This document shows, in pieces, positions 37,650 to 46,320 of a DNA stretch of 64,000 nucleotides. Source of the stretch: Gammaproteobacteria bacterium. GTDB lineage: Bacteria; Pseudomonadota; Gammaproteobacteria; VBWC01. The position numbers and the translations under genes are program-made. The first letter of the stretch is position 1; the number at the start of each line of letters is the position of its first letter. The notes under the pieces were generated by a model. The model saw only the letters and a program-made list of their open reading frames with translations. It searched no databases and was not told the DNA's origin. The stretch lies in NCBI GenBank assembly GCA_006218035.1, contig VBWC01000004.1, forward strand, positions 250,463-314,462. Reading direction: 5' to 3'.

Positions 37650-38606
37650 TTACGCTGTGAGGCACGGTTCCCCGTGCGCATGGTTCACCTCGATCGACAG
37701 ATGTTCCAGCTCATCGAACGGCGAGAGCAGTCGTTTATAGTACTCCGGCGCCTGCGGAAAATGCGTCACCACGGATACGATCGCGGCAAAACGGTGCGAC
37801 CCAACCTGCCAGATGTGCAGGTCAGTGACACGATTGTCCGCGTCGGCCTCAATCGCCGCCTTGATCGCCGCAATCTTTTTATCGCTGGCGTTGTCGAGTA
37901 ATACGCCACTGGTATCGCGCATCAGGCCGATTGACCAGCGCGTGATCAGTATCGCGCCGACGATGCCCATCATCGGGTCCATCCATACCCAGCCGAGCAT
38001 CTTGCCTGTCAGCAGCGCGACGATCGCCAGTACAGACGTCAGCGCGTCGGCAATGACGTGCAGATAGGCCGCGCGCAGATTGTGATCGCGATGATGCCGG
38101 TGATCGTGATCGTCATGATCATCGTGCTCGTGATGATGGTGATCATGATCGTCGCCGGCGTGCAGCATGACAGCGCTGACAATGTTGACGATCAGGCCGA
38201 CCACCGCGACACCGATCGCCTGGTTGAAATGGATCTCGACCGGAACGAAAAAACGATGCACGGATTCAAGCGCCATCACCAGCGCAATCACGGCAAGCGC
38301 TACGGCACTGGCAAAACCACCCAGCACACCAACCTTGCCGGTGCCGAAGCTGTAACGTGGATTGTCCTTGTGACGCCGCGCATACGCATAGGCAAACGCC
38401 GTAATACCGAGCGCAGCGGCGTGCGTTCCCATGTGCCAGCCGTCGGCCAGCAGCGCCATCGAGCCAAACGCCGTTCCGGCACCGATCTCGATGATCATCA
38501 TCGTCAACGTCAGCGCGATGACACGTCGCGTGTTGCGTTCGCCGTGCGTACCTTCAATATGAAAATGGTGGACGTGTTGCCATTGATCAAGATTGTCGAT
38601 ATGCAT
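37650..38606 (-). CDS. dmeF: Cation diffusion facilitator, DmeF-like heavy-metal exporter
   Basis: Inner-membrane divalent-metal/proton antiporter (318 aa) with six membrane segments. The metal sites are visible as ALLADGWHMGTHAAAL in helix 2 and HVIADALTSVLAI in helix 5 (HxxxD type). Between helices 4 and 5 lies a His/Asp-rich loop (DDHDHHHHEHDDHDDHDH) that would bind Co, Ni or Zn ions. A cytoplasmic C-terminal domain follows. The N-terminus HVHHFHIEGTHGERNTRRV matches the DmeF branch. The ATG at 38606 has an AAGGGA site; a GTG at 38636 is less likely. Confidence 0.88.
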   Translation of the reverse strand: MHIDNLDQWQHVHHFHIEGTHGERNTRRVIALTLTMMIIEIGAGTAFGSMALLADGWHMGTHAAALGITAFAYAYARRHKDNPRYSFGTGKVGVLGGFASAVALAVIALVMALESVHRFFVPVEIHFNQAIGVAVVGLIVNIVSAVMLHAGDDHDHHHHEHDDHDDHDHRHHRDHNLRAAYLHVIADALTSVLAIVALLTGKMLGWVWMDPMMGIVGAILITRWSIGLMRDTSGVLLDNASDKKIAAIKAAIEADADNRVTDLHIWQVGSHRFAAIVSVVTHFPQAPEYYKRLLSPFDELEHLSIEVNHAHGEPCLTA

Positions 38607-38837
38607 TTGTTCCCTTTGGCGATCATTAATGTCCACAAGAATAGAATAGCTATAGCGTGCCGCACGCTACATTGATTCAAAAGGTTAGCGCAATGCGTCG
38701 ATGGCGCTTGGAATTTCTCGCCGGAATGCTAGACTGATTTTCCGCAATGGTTGATTGCCAGGATGTGTCAATCCGAACAGCAGCGTTGCCGTGTCGCTAG
38801 CCGCGCGACCGGCACATGTTAAAGGGAGGACCCGGCC

Positions 38838-38954
38838 ATGCAGCAGAACCACCCGAAAAAAAGGCTTTACCGCGCCAACGATATCATTCACTCGATACTT
38901 GGTATCGCCGTCGTGATCAGCCTCGCCGTTTTTATCGCCAGCCTGGTACCGTAA
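38838..38954 (+). CDS. Small single-pass membrane protein (38 aa)
   Basis: MQQNHPKKRLYRANDIIHSI is followed by a hydrophobic helix (LGIAVVISLAVFIASLV) and a stop. A strong ribosome-binding site (AAAGGGAGG) sits 9 bp before the ATG, and a GC-rich hairpin follows the stop, which supports a real gene. The basic N-terminus predicts a cytoplasmic N-terminal side. It is not homologous to anything I recognise, and its role is unknown. Confidence 0.65.
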   Translation: MQQNHPKKRLYRANDIIHSILGIAVVISLAVFIASLVP

Positions 38955-38975
38955 CGTAACCGGCTGACAACGTCC

Positions 38976-39001
38976 TCCGGCGGCAGCATTCCGCCGCCGG
39001 A
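38976..39001 (+). terminator. GC-rich hairpin after the 38-aa membrane protein gene
   Basis: Perfect 9-bp arms TCCGGCGGC/GCCGCCGGA with an 8-base loop, 22 bp downstream of the stop. There is no T run, so it could serve either strand or be a factor-dependent stop. Confidence 0.45.
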
Positions 39002-39063
39002 CGGCCGCGCGTACCGTCGTGTCAGGTTCGGGGTGCACAGATCGCTCTGCCGACCAGCGGACA

Positions 39064-39615
39064 TCATGCAAATCTTTTCAGTCTTCTGGCTGTTCTGGCG
39101 CGCGCGACGGCAGCGACCGGCCTGGCCAGGGCGAATCGCAACTCCCGGATGACGCTTGAGCCGGCGCGCCTCACGATCTTTTCTTCAAGCTGGAACCCCA
39201 GCTTGCCGAGCACGCGGATCGATGACTGGTTGGCCGGATCGGTCACCGCCTTGATCGGCAGATGATAGGTCTTGTGCAGCCACGGAAGAAACGCAATCAC
39301 CGCCTCGGTGGCCAGCCCGCGCCCATGGTAGGCCTCGTTGAAATGAAACCCGATATAGACGGTGCCGTCTTCAATCAACAGCGCCAGCACGCCGATGACC
39401 TTTTGCTCTTCGCGATATTCGACCGCAAATTCCAGCTCGCTGGCATTCTTATTGTAATGATCGATGATCCTCTCGATGTTGGCACGCGACTCGCCTTCCC
39501 TGATCGGATCGAAGTCGTCATAGCGCGATATGTTGGGATTGCCAAAGATCTCGTAGTAGTCGCGGCAGTCCGCGAATCCCAGTTTTCTGATAGTCAGACG
39601 ATTGGTCTTTATCAT
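39064..39615 (-). CDS. GNAT-family acetyltransferase (RimJ/RimL type)
   Basis: 183 aa acetyl-CoA-dependent N-acetyltransferase. The N-terminal TNRLTIRKLGFADCRDYYEI is typical of the RimJ/RimL group; the acetyl-CoA loop lies in YHGRGLATEAVIAFLPWL and the C-terminal motif B in DPANQSSIRVLGKLGFQLEE. The basic Ala/Arg tail (VARARTARRLKRFA) is unusual. Members modify ribosomal proteins, antibiotics or small amines; the substrate is unknown. It stands alone on this strand. Confidence 0.85.
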   Translation of the reverse strand: MIKTNRLTIRKLGFADCRDYYEIFGNPNISRYDDFDPIREGESRANIERIIDHYNKNASELEFAVEYREEQKVIGVLALLIEDGTVYIGFHFNEAYHGRGLATEAVIAFLPWLHKTYHLPIKAVTDPANQSSIRVLGKLGFQLEEKIVRRAGSSVIRELRFALARPVAAVARARTARRLKRFA

Positions 39616-39814
39616 GAGATGGCACCCGCTAACGTTGAGGTAACTCGCCCCGACGATGCCGGGACTCCCTCCGGAATCTGTCCGGACACCCGGTCCATCG
39701 ACGTTGACCCTGGATAAATGGTGCTATGCACTGGCGTCTCCCAGGCAAAGGACGGCAGACCCTGAAACGCCCGCGCAGTCCGTCACCCCGCGCGCGCCGC
39801 AGCGTGTCGTACCG

Positions 39815-40186
39815 CTGACCGGTGATCTGACCGCCAAGGATAAAGCTGGCGCCCGGATCGATAGTGGCTTTTTGATTGAATTCACGGTGGCGGGACTGTA
39901 CAGCACAACTCAGCTCGCCAAGATAATCGGCGGCGTCGAACATGAAATCCATCGTGCGTAAACTTCGTTCGGCACGCCGGTTATCAAAATCACGCTGCAG
40001 CGTGCTCACGACGGCCTGCGTAGTCGCGAGGTTACCGGCGGTAACCAGCACAAAGGCGCGCTGTCCCGGCTCGACAAACACATGCATCTTGCTATAGCGG
40101 TTGACATTGTCGACACCCGCGTTGGTGCGCGCATTCGCGGCGCACACGATACCGGTGCTGGTTTTAATCGCAAGACAGTACGTCAT
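39815..40186 (-). pseudogene. Truncated proteasome-type protease (COG3484 family)
   Basis: The first ~124 codons match the Ntn-hydrolase family of predicted proteasome-type proteases: MTYCLAIKTSTGIVCAANAR with the nucleophile Thr2, then TNAGVDNVNRYSKMHVF, VTAGNLATTQAVV and the later PGASFILGGQI. After that the frame runs into unrelated sequence and the remaining half of the usual ~245-residue protein is missing. The gene is therefore broken. A fragment of its usual neighbour, the circularly permuted ATP-grasp protein, lies at 40401-40603. Confidence 0.75.
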
Positions 40187-40400
40187 GTTCTATTGCTGTC
40201 GTTCGCGTTAAAGCCGCAACCGGTTTCCGGATTTTTTCGCATCGATGTGTCGCACCACCGTCGCTGACCGCATGCACCATAATTCATGTTCAGGGCAGGC
40301 TCACATTCGCACGAGTTTCCATTTATTTCAAGAGGGGCCTGCCATCCCCCGAAGGAATATTGTCTGTGGCCATACGCTGGCGGGATTACAAGGTGCGCGG

Positions 40401-40603
40401 ATTTTTGATGAACTGATCCTCGCCACCGGCCGGCCCCATCCGCGGGCACGGCGCCTGCGCAAGTGCTCCGGCATCCTCAACGACGACGAGTTGCGAACCG
40501 GCAGGCGGCGTTCGGGGCAACCATCCGCGCGATGGGCGTCACCTTAACCGTCTATTCCGACACGGACGACTCGATCGACCGGGCCTGGCCGTCCGACCTG
40601 ATC
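40401..40603 (+). pseudogene. N-terminal remnant of a circularly permuted ATP-grasp type 2 protein (COG2308)
   Basis: Two short pieces in different frames resemble the start of COG2308 proteins: IFDELILATGRPHPRARRL from 40401, and GATIRAMGVTLTVYSDTDD with SIDRAWPSDLI ending at 40603. A frameshift separates them and the rest (~400 residues) is absent. The proteins normally accompany COG3484 proteases, alpha-E proteins and transglutaminases; the first of these is the neighbouring pseudogene, which supports the reading. No alpha-E or transglutaminase gene is present. Confidence 0.55.
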
Positions 40604-40687
40604 GTCGGGGACGAGAACTGCATCTCTATGAGCACGATCGACGGCCGGGCGCGCCGGCCCATCCGGTACGGAAGGGCGTCGTCCGTG

Positions 40688-41299
40688 CTAACGGCTGGCG
40701 TCAGCCTGCTTGCGCCAGCGATAGACGCGCATCGGCGGCACATTCAGCAACTCCAGGGTCGTGTCGGGCGTGCCAAGCAGCTCCTGACCCAGCGAGGCAA
40801 CGCGGCTGCGAAACTGATAGGCAACGAAGCGCCCGCCGTTATCGAGCGATGACCATACCGCGCTGATGACACGCTTGCCGAGAAATTTCGGTATCGTTGA
40901 AAACGGGATGCCGGATATGACCACGTCCGGATTGGACAAGCCGTGGATGGCGAGCGCCTCTCGAATATGCTCGGCGCTGCCGCGATGCACGATGAGACGC
41001 GGGTCCGAATGCGCCTTGAGCCGTTCGACGAACTCGGGGCTGATCTCTATCGCGAGCAGCCTGGAATCCTCTGGCAACGCATCGAGTATCGCCTGCGTCG
41101 TGCCGCCGGTGCCGGGACCAAGCTCGACCACGAGGCGCGCGTTAACGATCTCGGCAACCTCAATGATGCGACGCTCGAGAAAGCGCGAACTCGGTATCAC
41201 GGAACCCACCTGCTCGGGACGCTTTAGAAAGCCATTGAAAAATGCCAGCCCATGTCCGCGCTGGGCCCGTCCGCTCTGCACATCGTTCACGTCGTCCAC
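40688..41299 (-). CDS. Phospholipid N-methyltransferase-like protein
   Basis: 203-residue SAM-dependent methyltransferase of the PmtA/COG3963 type. It starts with the family-typical FFNGFLKRPEQVGSVIPSS, has motif I LVVELGPGTGGTTQAIL, an acidic strand-2 end (LLAIEISPEFV) and a motif IV-like VVISGIPFSTIP. Relatives methylate phosphatidylethanolamine or resemble KsgA-like enzymes. The start is a GTG at 41299, preceded by GGGGAG. It is divergent from ygiQ with ~260 bp between. Confidence 0.82.
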   Translation of the reverse strand: MDDVNDVQSGRAQRGHGLAFFNGFLKRPEQVGSVIPSSRFLERRIIEVAEIVNARLVVELGPGTGGTTQAILDALPEDSRLLAIEISPEFVERLKAHSDPRLIVHRGSAEHIREALAIHGLSNPDVVISGIPFSTIPKFLGKRVISAVWSSLDNGGRFVAYQFRSRVASLGQELLGTPDTTLELLNVPPMRVYRWRKQADASR

Positions 41300-41555
41300 G
41301 TTCGATCTCCCCGGTTATTCCTCTCGCCCCGGCCACCGCGACCCGGCGCTTAAATCAACTCAAAAACCAGCAGAGTGTAACCGGCGGATCGCTAATGCTC
41401 CAGTCACCTGACCGGAAAGCAGGGCGGCGTTATACGCCCGCTTTTCCAGCCGGCGCCGGTCCTGGGGCCGTCGCGGACGGACAGTGCTATAATGCGCGCC
41501 CGATCGTACGCCCGGAACGCCGCCCGAGGCATTCTTCAGACCCGCGCCCCAGATC

Positions 41556-43751
41556 ATGATAACTACCGCCCCCGACCTGTTCTCCTATCGCAAGCACTGG
41601 GCCAAACGCTTCGGCACCGCGCCCGTGCTGCCCATGTCACGCGACGAGATGGAACTGCTGGGCTGGGACAGTTGCGACATCATTATCGTTACCGGCGACG
41701 CCTACGTCGATCATCCGAGCTTCGGCATGGCGGTGATCGGCCGCATGCTCGAGGCCCAGGGCTTTCGTGTCGGCATCATCGCGCAGCCGGACTGGCACAG
41801 CACCGACGATTTCATGAAGCTCGGCCGGCCGAACCTGTTCTTCGGTGTGGCGGCCGGCAATATGGACTCAATGGTCAACCGCTATACCGCCGACCGCAAG
41901 ATACGCTCGAACGACGCCTATACACCCGGCGGTGCGGCGGGCCAGCGGCCGGACCGCGCGGTGACGGTCTATGCGCAGCGCGTACGCGAGGCCTATAAAA
42001 AGATACCGGTCATCATCGGCGGTATCGAGGCCAGCCTGCGGCGCATCGCCCACTACGACTACTGGTCGGACACCGTGCACCGCTCGGTGCTGCTCGATGC
42101 CAAGGCCGACATGCTGGTCTACGGCAACGCCGAACGGCAGATCGCCGAGATCGCGCACCGCCTCGCCGCCGGCGAGGCGATCGACGCCATCACCGACGTG
42201 CGCGGTACCGCGTTTACCCGCCGCGGTCTGCCCGACGGCTGGCTGGAGATCGACTCCACCCATGTCGATGAACCGGGCAGGATCGATGCCCGCACTGATC
42301 CCTACGCGATGCGCACACCAACCGGTTGTGCCGACAAACCTGCGACGGCGCCAGCCACCAACGTCGTGCGCTTCCAGCGTCATATACCGAAACACGACCG
42401 CGCGCTGACGGTGATCCGGCTGCCGTCGTTCGAGGCCGTCCGTAACGATCCGGTGCTGTACGCGCACGCGTCGCGTACCATGCATCTCGAAACCAACCCG
42501 GGCAATGCCCGCGCACTGATACAGCGCCATGGCAACCGCGATGTCTGGATCAATCCGCCGCCGATACCGTTGAGCACCGGGGAACTCGATGGCGTGTTCG
42601 AGCTACCCTACACGCGCCAGCCGCACCCGGCCTATGGCGACGCCAACATCCCGGCGTACGAAATGATCCGCTTCTCGGTCAATATCATGCGCGGCTGCTT
42701 CGGCGGCTGTACCTTCTGTTCGATCACCGAGCATGAGGGCCGCATCATCCAGAGCCGCTCGGAAGACTCGATCGTGCGCGAGATCGAAGCCATCCGCGAC
42801 ACGGTGCCCGGCTTCACCGGCGTCATTTCCGACGTCGGCGGCCCGACGGCGAACATGTACCGTCTCGCCTGCAAGAGCCAGGAGATCGAATCGGCGTGCC
42901 GGCGGTTGTCGTGCGTCTACCCGGAGATCTGCAGCAACCTCAACACCGACCACACGTCGCTGATCAAACTGTACCGCCGCGCCCGCGCGTTGCCGGGCGT
43001 CAAGAAGATCCTCGTCGCCTCCGGGCTGCGCTACGACCTCGCGATCCGTTCACCGGAATATGTGAAAGAACTGGTCACGCACCATGTCGGCGGCTATCTG
43101 AAGATCGCGCCGGAACATACCGAAGCGGGCCCGTTGTCCAGCATGATGAAGCCCGGCATGGGCGCCTACGACCGCTTCAAGGAACTGTTCGACAAGTATT
43201 CGCAAGAGGCCGGCAAGGAACAGTACCTGATCCCGTATTTCATCGCCGCGCATCCGGGCACGACCGATGAAGACATGTTGCAGCTGGCGCTGTGGCTAAA
43301 GCGCAACGGTTTCCGCGCCGACCAGGTGCAGACCTTTCTGCCATCACCGATGGCCACCGCAACCGCGATGTACCATTCCGGCAAGAACCCGCTGCGCAAG
43401 GTCACGCGCAGAGCCGAAGACGTGCGGATACCGAAGGGGCTGAAGGTGCGGCGCCTGCACAAGGCGTTTCTGCGTTACCACGATGCGGAGAACTGGCCGC
43501 TGCTGCGCGATGCGTTAAAAAAGATGGGCCGTGAGGACCTGATCGGTAACGGCAAGCGGCACCTGATTCCGTCCTGGCAGCCGGCGGGCACCGGCCAATC
43601 GCCGGAAAGAAAACGCAGCGGCAAGACCAAACCGTTCCTGACCCAGCACACCGGCCTGCCGCGCACGCCGGCCACGGTTAAAAAAATCGCCGTTAAAAAA
43701 AGCCATGCGCCGAAGGGCCGGCTGCGCGTCGGCAAGGCGCGCGACCGGTAA
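41556..43751 (+). CDS. ygiQ: YgiQ family radical SAM protein
   Basis: 731-residue radical SAM protein, cytoplasmic, function not established. A cobalamin-domain-like N-terminus with the family-specific [19 protein letters not shown] is followed by the 4Fe-4S cluster motif C-x3-C-x2-C in [13 protein letters not shown] (residues ~381-388). [13 protein letters not shown] and [19 protein letters not shown] are further hallmarks. The tail is rich in Lys/Arg ([12 protein letters not shown]). It is a single gene; a family B repeat element lies 33 bp after the stop. Confidence 0.94.
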   Translation: MITTAPDLFSYRKHWAKRFGTAPVLPMSRDEMELLGWDSCDIIIVTGDAYVDHPSFGMAVIGRMLEAQGFRVGIIAQPDWHSTDDFMKLGRPNLFFGVAAGNMDSMVNRYTADRKIRSNDAYTPGGAAGQRPDRAVTVYAQRVREAYKKIPVIIGGIEASLRRIAHYDYWSDTVHRSVLLDAKADMLVYGNAERQIAEIAHRLAAGEAIDAITDVRGTAFTRRGLPDGWLEIDSTHVDEPGRIDARTDPYAMRTPTGCADKPATAPATNVVRFQRHIPKHDRALTVIRLPSFEAVRNDPVLYAHASRTMHLETNPGNARALIQRHGNRDVWINPPPIPLSTGELDGVFELPYTRQPHPAYGDANIPAYEMIRFSVNIMRGCFGGCTFCSITEHEGRIIQSRSEDSIVREIEAIRDTVPGFTGVISDVGGPTANMYRLACKSQEIESACRRLSCVYPEICSNLNTDHTSLIKLYRRARALPGVKKILVASGLRYDLAIRSPEYVKELVTHHVGGYLKIAPEHTEAGPLSSMMKPGMGAYDRFKELFDKYSQEAGKEQYLIPYFIAAHPGTTDEDMLQLALWLKRNGFRADQVQTFLPSPMATATAMYHSGKNPLRKVTRRAEDVRIPKGLKVRRLHKAFLRYHDAENWPLLRDALKKMGREDLIGNGKRHLIPSWQPAGTGQSPERKRSGKTKPFLTQHTGLPRTPATVKKIAVKKSHAPKGRLRVGKARDR

Positions 43752-43784
43752 CGCCGCCGTTTGTACCAAAGGCACGGGGGCTAA

Positions 43785-43936
43785 CAGTTTGTTGAAAAAT
43801 CCCATCCATGGGCTTTTTCAACACGCAACGCGAAAAATGTCATTTTCGCGTTTCTTCATTGTTCAAACACATACAACGTGTTTGAACAATGGCGGCACGT
43901 TCCTGTGCCGCACGCAGTCTGTTTTTCAACAGACTG
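43785..43936. mobile_element. MITE-like element, family B (long copy)
   Basis: 152-bp non-coding element flanked by CTAA (43781-43784 and 43937-43940). Its ends CAGTTTGTTGAAAAA and TTTTTCAACAGACTG are inverted repeats with one mismatch. The interior is a row of hairpins, including CATTGTTCAAACAC/GTGTTTGAACAATG and a terminal CAGTCTG/CAGACTG hairpin. The first ~70 bp match the short copy at 16301. The right target copy contains the TAG stop of the next gene on the minus strand. Confidence 0.85.
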
Positions 43937-44320
43937 CTAACGACCGCTGCGATTCGAGACCGCCCGTTGTGCACGCCCGGCCGAGTCCTGTTTTCTGCCG
44001 GTGCGGTAGGCATCGATGACGCCGGTAATCCATAACACCACGATCAGCAGCAGCGCACCGTCGATAATCGCGCTGTCGGTGGTATTGGCGATCCGGTCGA
44101 CGGCGTCGGTAATGGCCTCGATGTCGATCACGCCGCCGTCCGTCTCGATTTGATGAAAAATCACACCGGCCTGTTTTACCGCTACCGTCATCATCGCTGC
44201 CACGCCGACCGCTACCGCCAGCATCAGGAACACGCCGCGGCGGTAGGATTTCTGCGCGATCTGTCCCAACCCCGGAAACACCAGCCCCGACAGCAGCACG
44301 CCTTTCAATGTGTTCTTCAT
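43937..44320 (-). CDS. Small inner-membrane protein
   Basis: 127 aa with two membrane segments (residues ~8-55, including VFLMLAVAVGVAAMMTVAV, and ~92-112, GALLLIVVLWITGVIDAY). The motif FPGLGQIAQKSYRRG resembles small membrane proteins of the TM2/DUF5683 kind, without a firm family call. The ATG at 44320 is used; an in-frame upstream codon at 44344 adds eight residues. The last codons read into the CTAA duplication of the family B element: the TAG stop is formed by its first three bases. Confidence 0.7.
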   Translation of the reverse strand: MKNTLKGVLLSGLVFPGLGQIAQKSYRRGVFLMLAVAVGVAAMMTVAVKQAGVIFHQIETDGGVIDIEAITDAVDRIANTTDSAIIDGALLLIVVLWITGVIDAYRTGRKQDSAGRAQRAVSNRSGR

Positions 44321-44420
44321 ACCTGACCTGCTTTTGCCTGACAATGAACCAGCCCCTGCACCGGATATTGTATGCTGTTTACCATCCCTTCGTTAACCGT
44401 CAGCCATTTTCCTGAAGCCG

Positions 44421-45413
44421 ATGAAGACCACCCACACCGGTAGCGACAGCGCCGATAACGGCGCTGCCGCGTTCGCCAACCGGCTGAACAAAAACCTCAA
44501 GCACCTGGGCCGCTGGCTCAAGCGCGAGCAGATTCACGGCTACCGGCTGTATGACGCCGATATCCCGGAATACGCCATCGCGGTCGACGTCTACGCGTGC
44601 ACCGATGGCAAACGGCGGGTGCATGTGCAGGAATACGAGGCGCCCGGGCATGTCGACGCGGACAAGGCCCGGCAACGCCTGGACCTGGCCGTCGGCACAA
44701 TACGCGGGGTCCTGGCCGTGCCCGTCGAGCAGCTTTACCTCAAGGTGCGACGTCAGCAGAAGGGCAACGCCCAGTACGAAAAACTCGCGGCCACCGGCCG
44801 GTTTCATGAAGTCATCGAGGGCGGCCACCGCTTTCTCGTCAATTTCGATGATTACCTGGATACCGGGCTGTTTCTGGATCATCGAACGACTCGCGGCATG
44901 CTCGCCGGGCTCGCCGCCGGCAACCATTTTCTCAACCTGTTCGCCTACACCGGCAGCGCCACGGTGCATGCCGCGGCTGGCGGCGCGCTGTCCACCACGA
45001 CGGTCGATATGTCCAACACCTACCTGGACTGGGCGCGGCGCAATATGGCGCTGAACGGCTACAGCGGCGAGCAACACTCCTTCATCCAGGCGAACTGCAT
45101 CGACTGGCTGGAGGTGGCCGCGCGCCAGTCGCGACGTTACGGCGTGATTTTTCTCGATCCACCCAGCTTCTCGACATCCAAACGCATGGCAGGCACGTTC
45201 GACGTGCAACGCGATCACGTCGCGTTGCTGCGAAAAACCGCGCCGTTACTCGCGCGCGGCGGCGTGCTGATCTTCTCCAACAACCTGCGCCGCTTCCGCA
45301 TGGATCGCGATGCGCTGACCGGCCTGACGATAGCCGACATCAGCCGGGCGACCTTGCCGAAAGACTTCGAGCGCAATCCCCGGATACACAACTGCTGGCG
45401 AATTACGCACTGA
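44421..45413 (+). CDS. rlmK: 23S rRNA methyltransferase, stand-alone RlmK-type
   Basis: 330-residue class I SAM methyltransferase that corresponds to the C-terminal (RlmK, m7G2069) half of the E. coli RlmKL fusion. Hallmarks: FANRLNKNLKHLGRWLKRE, YRLYDADIPEYAIAVD, KVRRQQKGNAQYEKL, LDTGLFLDHR, motif I FLNLFAYTGSATVHAA and motif IV IFLDPPSFS. The THUMP-containing RlmL half is absent from the window, so the two activities are probably separate genes here. An RlmI-like enzyme is the alternative, but the LFLDHR/QKGNAQYEKL pattern favours RlmK. Confidence 0.85.
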   Translation: MKTTHTGSDSADNGAAAFANRLNKNLKHLGRWLKREQIHGYRLYDADIPEYAIAVDVYACTDGKRRVHVQEYEAPGHVDADKARQRLDLAVGTIRGVLAVPVEQLYLKVRRQQKGNAQYEKLAATGRFHEVIEGGHRFLVNFDDYLDTGLFLDHRTTRGMLAGLAAGNHFLNLFAYTGSATVHAAAGGALSTTTVDMSNTYLDWARRNMALNGYSGEQHSFIQANCIDWLEVAARQSRRYGVIFLDPPSFSTSKRMAGTFDVQRDHVALLRKTAPLLARGGVLIFSNNLRRFRMDRDALTGLTIADISRATLPKDFERNPRIHNCWRITH

Positions 45414-45467
45414 CAATAGGCGCGAGTGGCCCGTTGGAAAAATGGCGATGCGTCCGCGCACCGCTCA

Positions 45468-45489
45468 CAGGCGGGTTTTCAACCGCCTG
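45468..45489. repeat. Right-end hairpin of a degraded family B element
   Basis: CAGGCGG-GTTTTCAA-CCGCCTG forms a 7-bp stem and resembles the right terminal hairpin of the family B element at 43785 (CAGTCTG...TTTTTCAA-CAGACTG), followed likewise by a YTAR sequence (CTAG at 45490). The left end, near 45425, is unclear. That CTAG is the target used by the family A element. Confidence 0.55.
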
Positions 45490-45493
45490 CTAG

Positions 45494-45619
45494 AAAACCT
45501 CTGATGTGTCGTCATTCCTGCCCCCCGCCTGCGCGGGGGCAGGCGGGGGGCAGCGGACGAGCCGGAATCCAGTGCTACAAATTCAACGGTTTACTGGATT
45601 CCCGCGAATCAGAGCTTCC
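45494..45619. mobile_element. MITE-like element, family A (copy 2)
   Basis: 126-bp element between CTAG duplicates (45490-45493 and 45620-45623). The right end ATCAGAGCTTCC is identical to copy 1; the left end AAAACCTCTGAT has three differences. The first 20 bp after the left repeat (GTGTCGTCATTCC) also match copy 1. It includes a C-rich/G-rich hairpin (CCCCCCGCCTGCGCGGGGGC) and ACTGGATTCCCGCG. The right duplicate overlaps the stop codon of the YchJ-like gene. Confidence 0.85.
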
Positions 45620-46102
45620 CTAGCGACCGCAGCAGCGTTTATATTTCTTGCTACTGCCGCACGGACAGGGGTCGTTTCTGTTGATTTTTTCCGGACCGCC
45701 AACGCCATGCTGCGTCGTCACGCCATCGACATAGAACCACCGGCCGTCTTCCCGGACGAAGCGGCTGTCTTCGTGCAGTCGCGCGATCACGCCGCCGTTC
45801 CGGTAACGAGCGACAAACCGTATCGTGCCCACATCATCTTCCGCCGCGCCGCGCGTGCCACCGACCACGGACAGACCCAGCCATTCGACGGTTGACTCGT
45901 CGGCCAGCCCGAGCCGGGCCGGACGTGTCGATGCATGCCAGGTCTGCAACAGGTAGCCTTCATTACCCAGCGCGCAGGCCGCGTAACGCGAGCGCATCAG
46001 GGCCAGTGCCGTCGGCGGCATGGCAGCACCATCGATATAACGTCCGCAACAGGCCGCATAGGTCTCAGCCAAACCGCACGGGCAGGTTTCGACGCCGGGC
46101 AT
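45620..46102 (-). CDS. ychJ: YchJ-like UPF0225 protein with SEC-C motifs
   Basis: 160 aa, with a zinc-binding SEC-C-type Cys cluster at each end: CPCGLAETYAACCGRYIDG at the N-terminus and DPCPCGSSKKYKRCCGR at the C-terminus. The middle has the conserved ALMRSRYAA and FVARYR segments and an NTF2-like pattern. Function is unknown. The stop codon TAG uses the CTAG duplicate of the repeat element. It starts 5 bp downstream of the DUF1289 stop, so recQ is likely in a run DUF1289-ychJ on the same strand. Confidence 0.9.
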   Translation of the reverse strand: MPGVETCPCGLAETYAACCGRYIDGAAMPPTALALMRSRYAACALGNEGYLLQTWHASTRPARLGLADESTVEWLGLSVVGGTRGAAEDDVGTIRFVARYRNGGVIARLHEDSRFVREDGRWFYVDGVTTQHGVGGPEKINRNDPCPCGSSKKYKRCCGR

Positions 46103-46107
46103 GAGCG

Positions 46108-46320
46108 TTACTCCGCCTCGCCGGGCCGCTTCCAGGTGTATCGATGCGCCTGCCGGCGCTGTTCGGTGCTGGCGAGAATAGTACGGCGCTCGGCATCGGT
46201 CGATTCGCTCCAGTGAATGATCTCATCCAGCGAGCGGAAGCAACCGAGGCAGATATCCTCTTCGTTGAGGCAGCAATTGCGTACGCATGGCGAGCCGACC
46301 GGCATCTCGGCGGCGCTCAT
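46108..46320 (-). CDS. DUF1289 protein
   Basis: 70-residue Cys-rich protein. [20 protein letters not shown] holds the C-x3-C...C-x2-C pattern of the DUF1289 family (a probable metal site), followed by [17 protein letters not shown]. The role is unknown; fusions and neighbours suggest electron-transfer or oxygenase links in other genomes. It overlaps the recQ stop by 4 bp, so it is co-transcribed with recQ. Confidence 0.88.
   Translation of the reverse strand: MSAAEMPVGSPCVRNCCLNEEDICLGCFRSLDEIIHWSESTDAERRTILASTEQRRQAHRYTWKRPGEAE

Noticed and set aside
38685..39071. A 128-codon minus-strand frame
   Set aside because: It lies antisense to the small membrane protein, with no domain, signal or start site.
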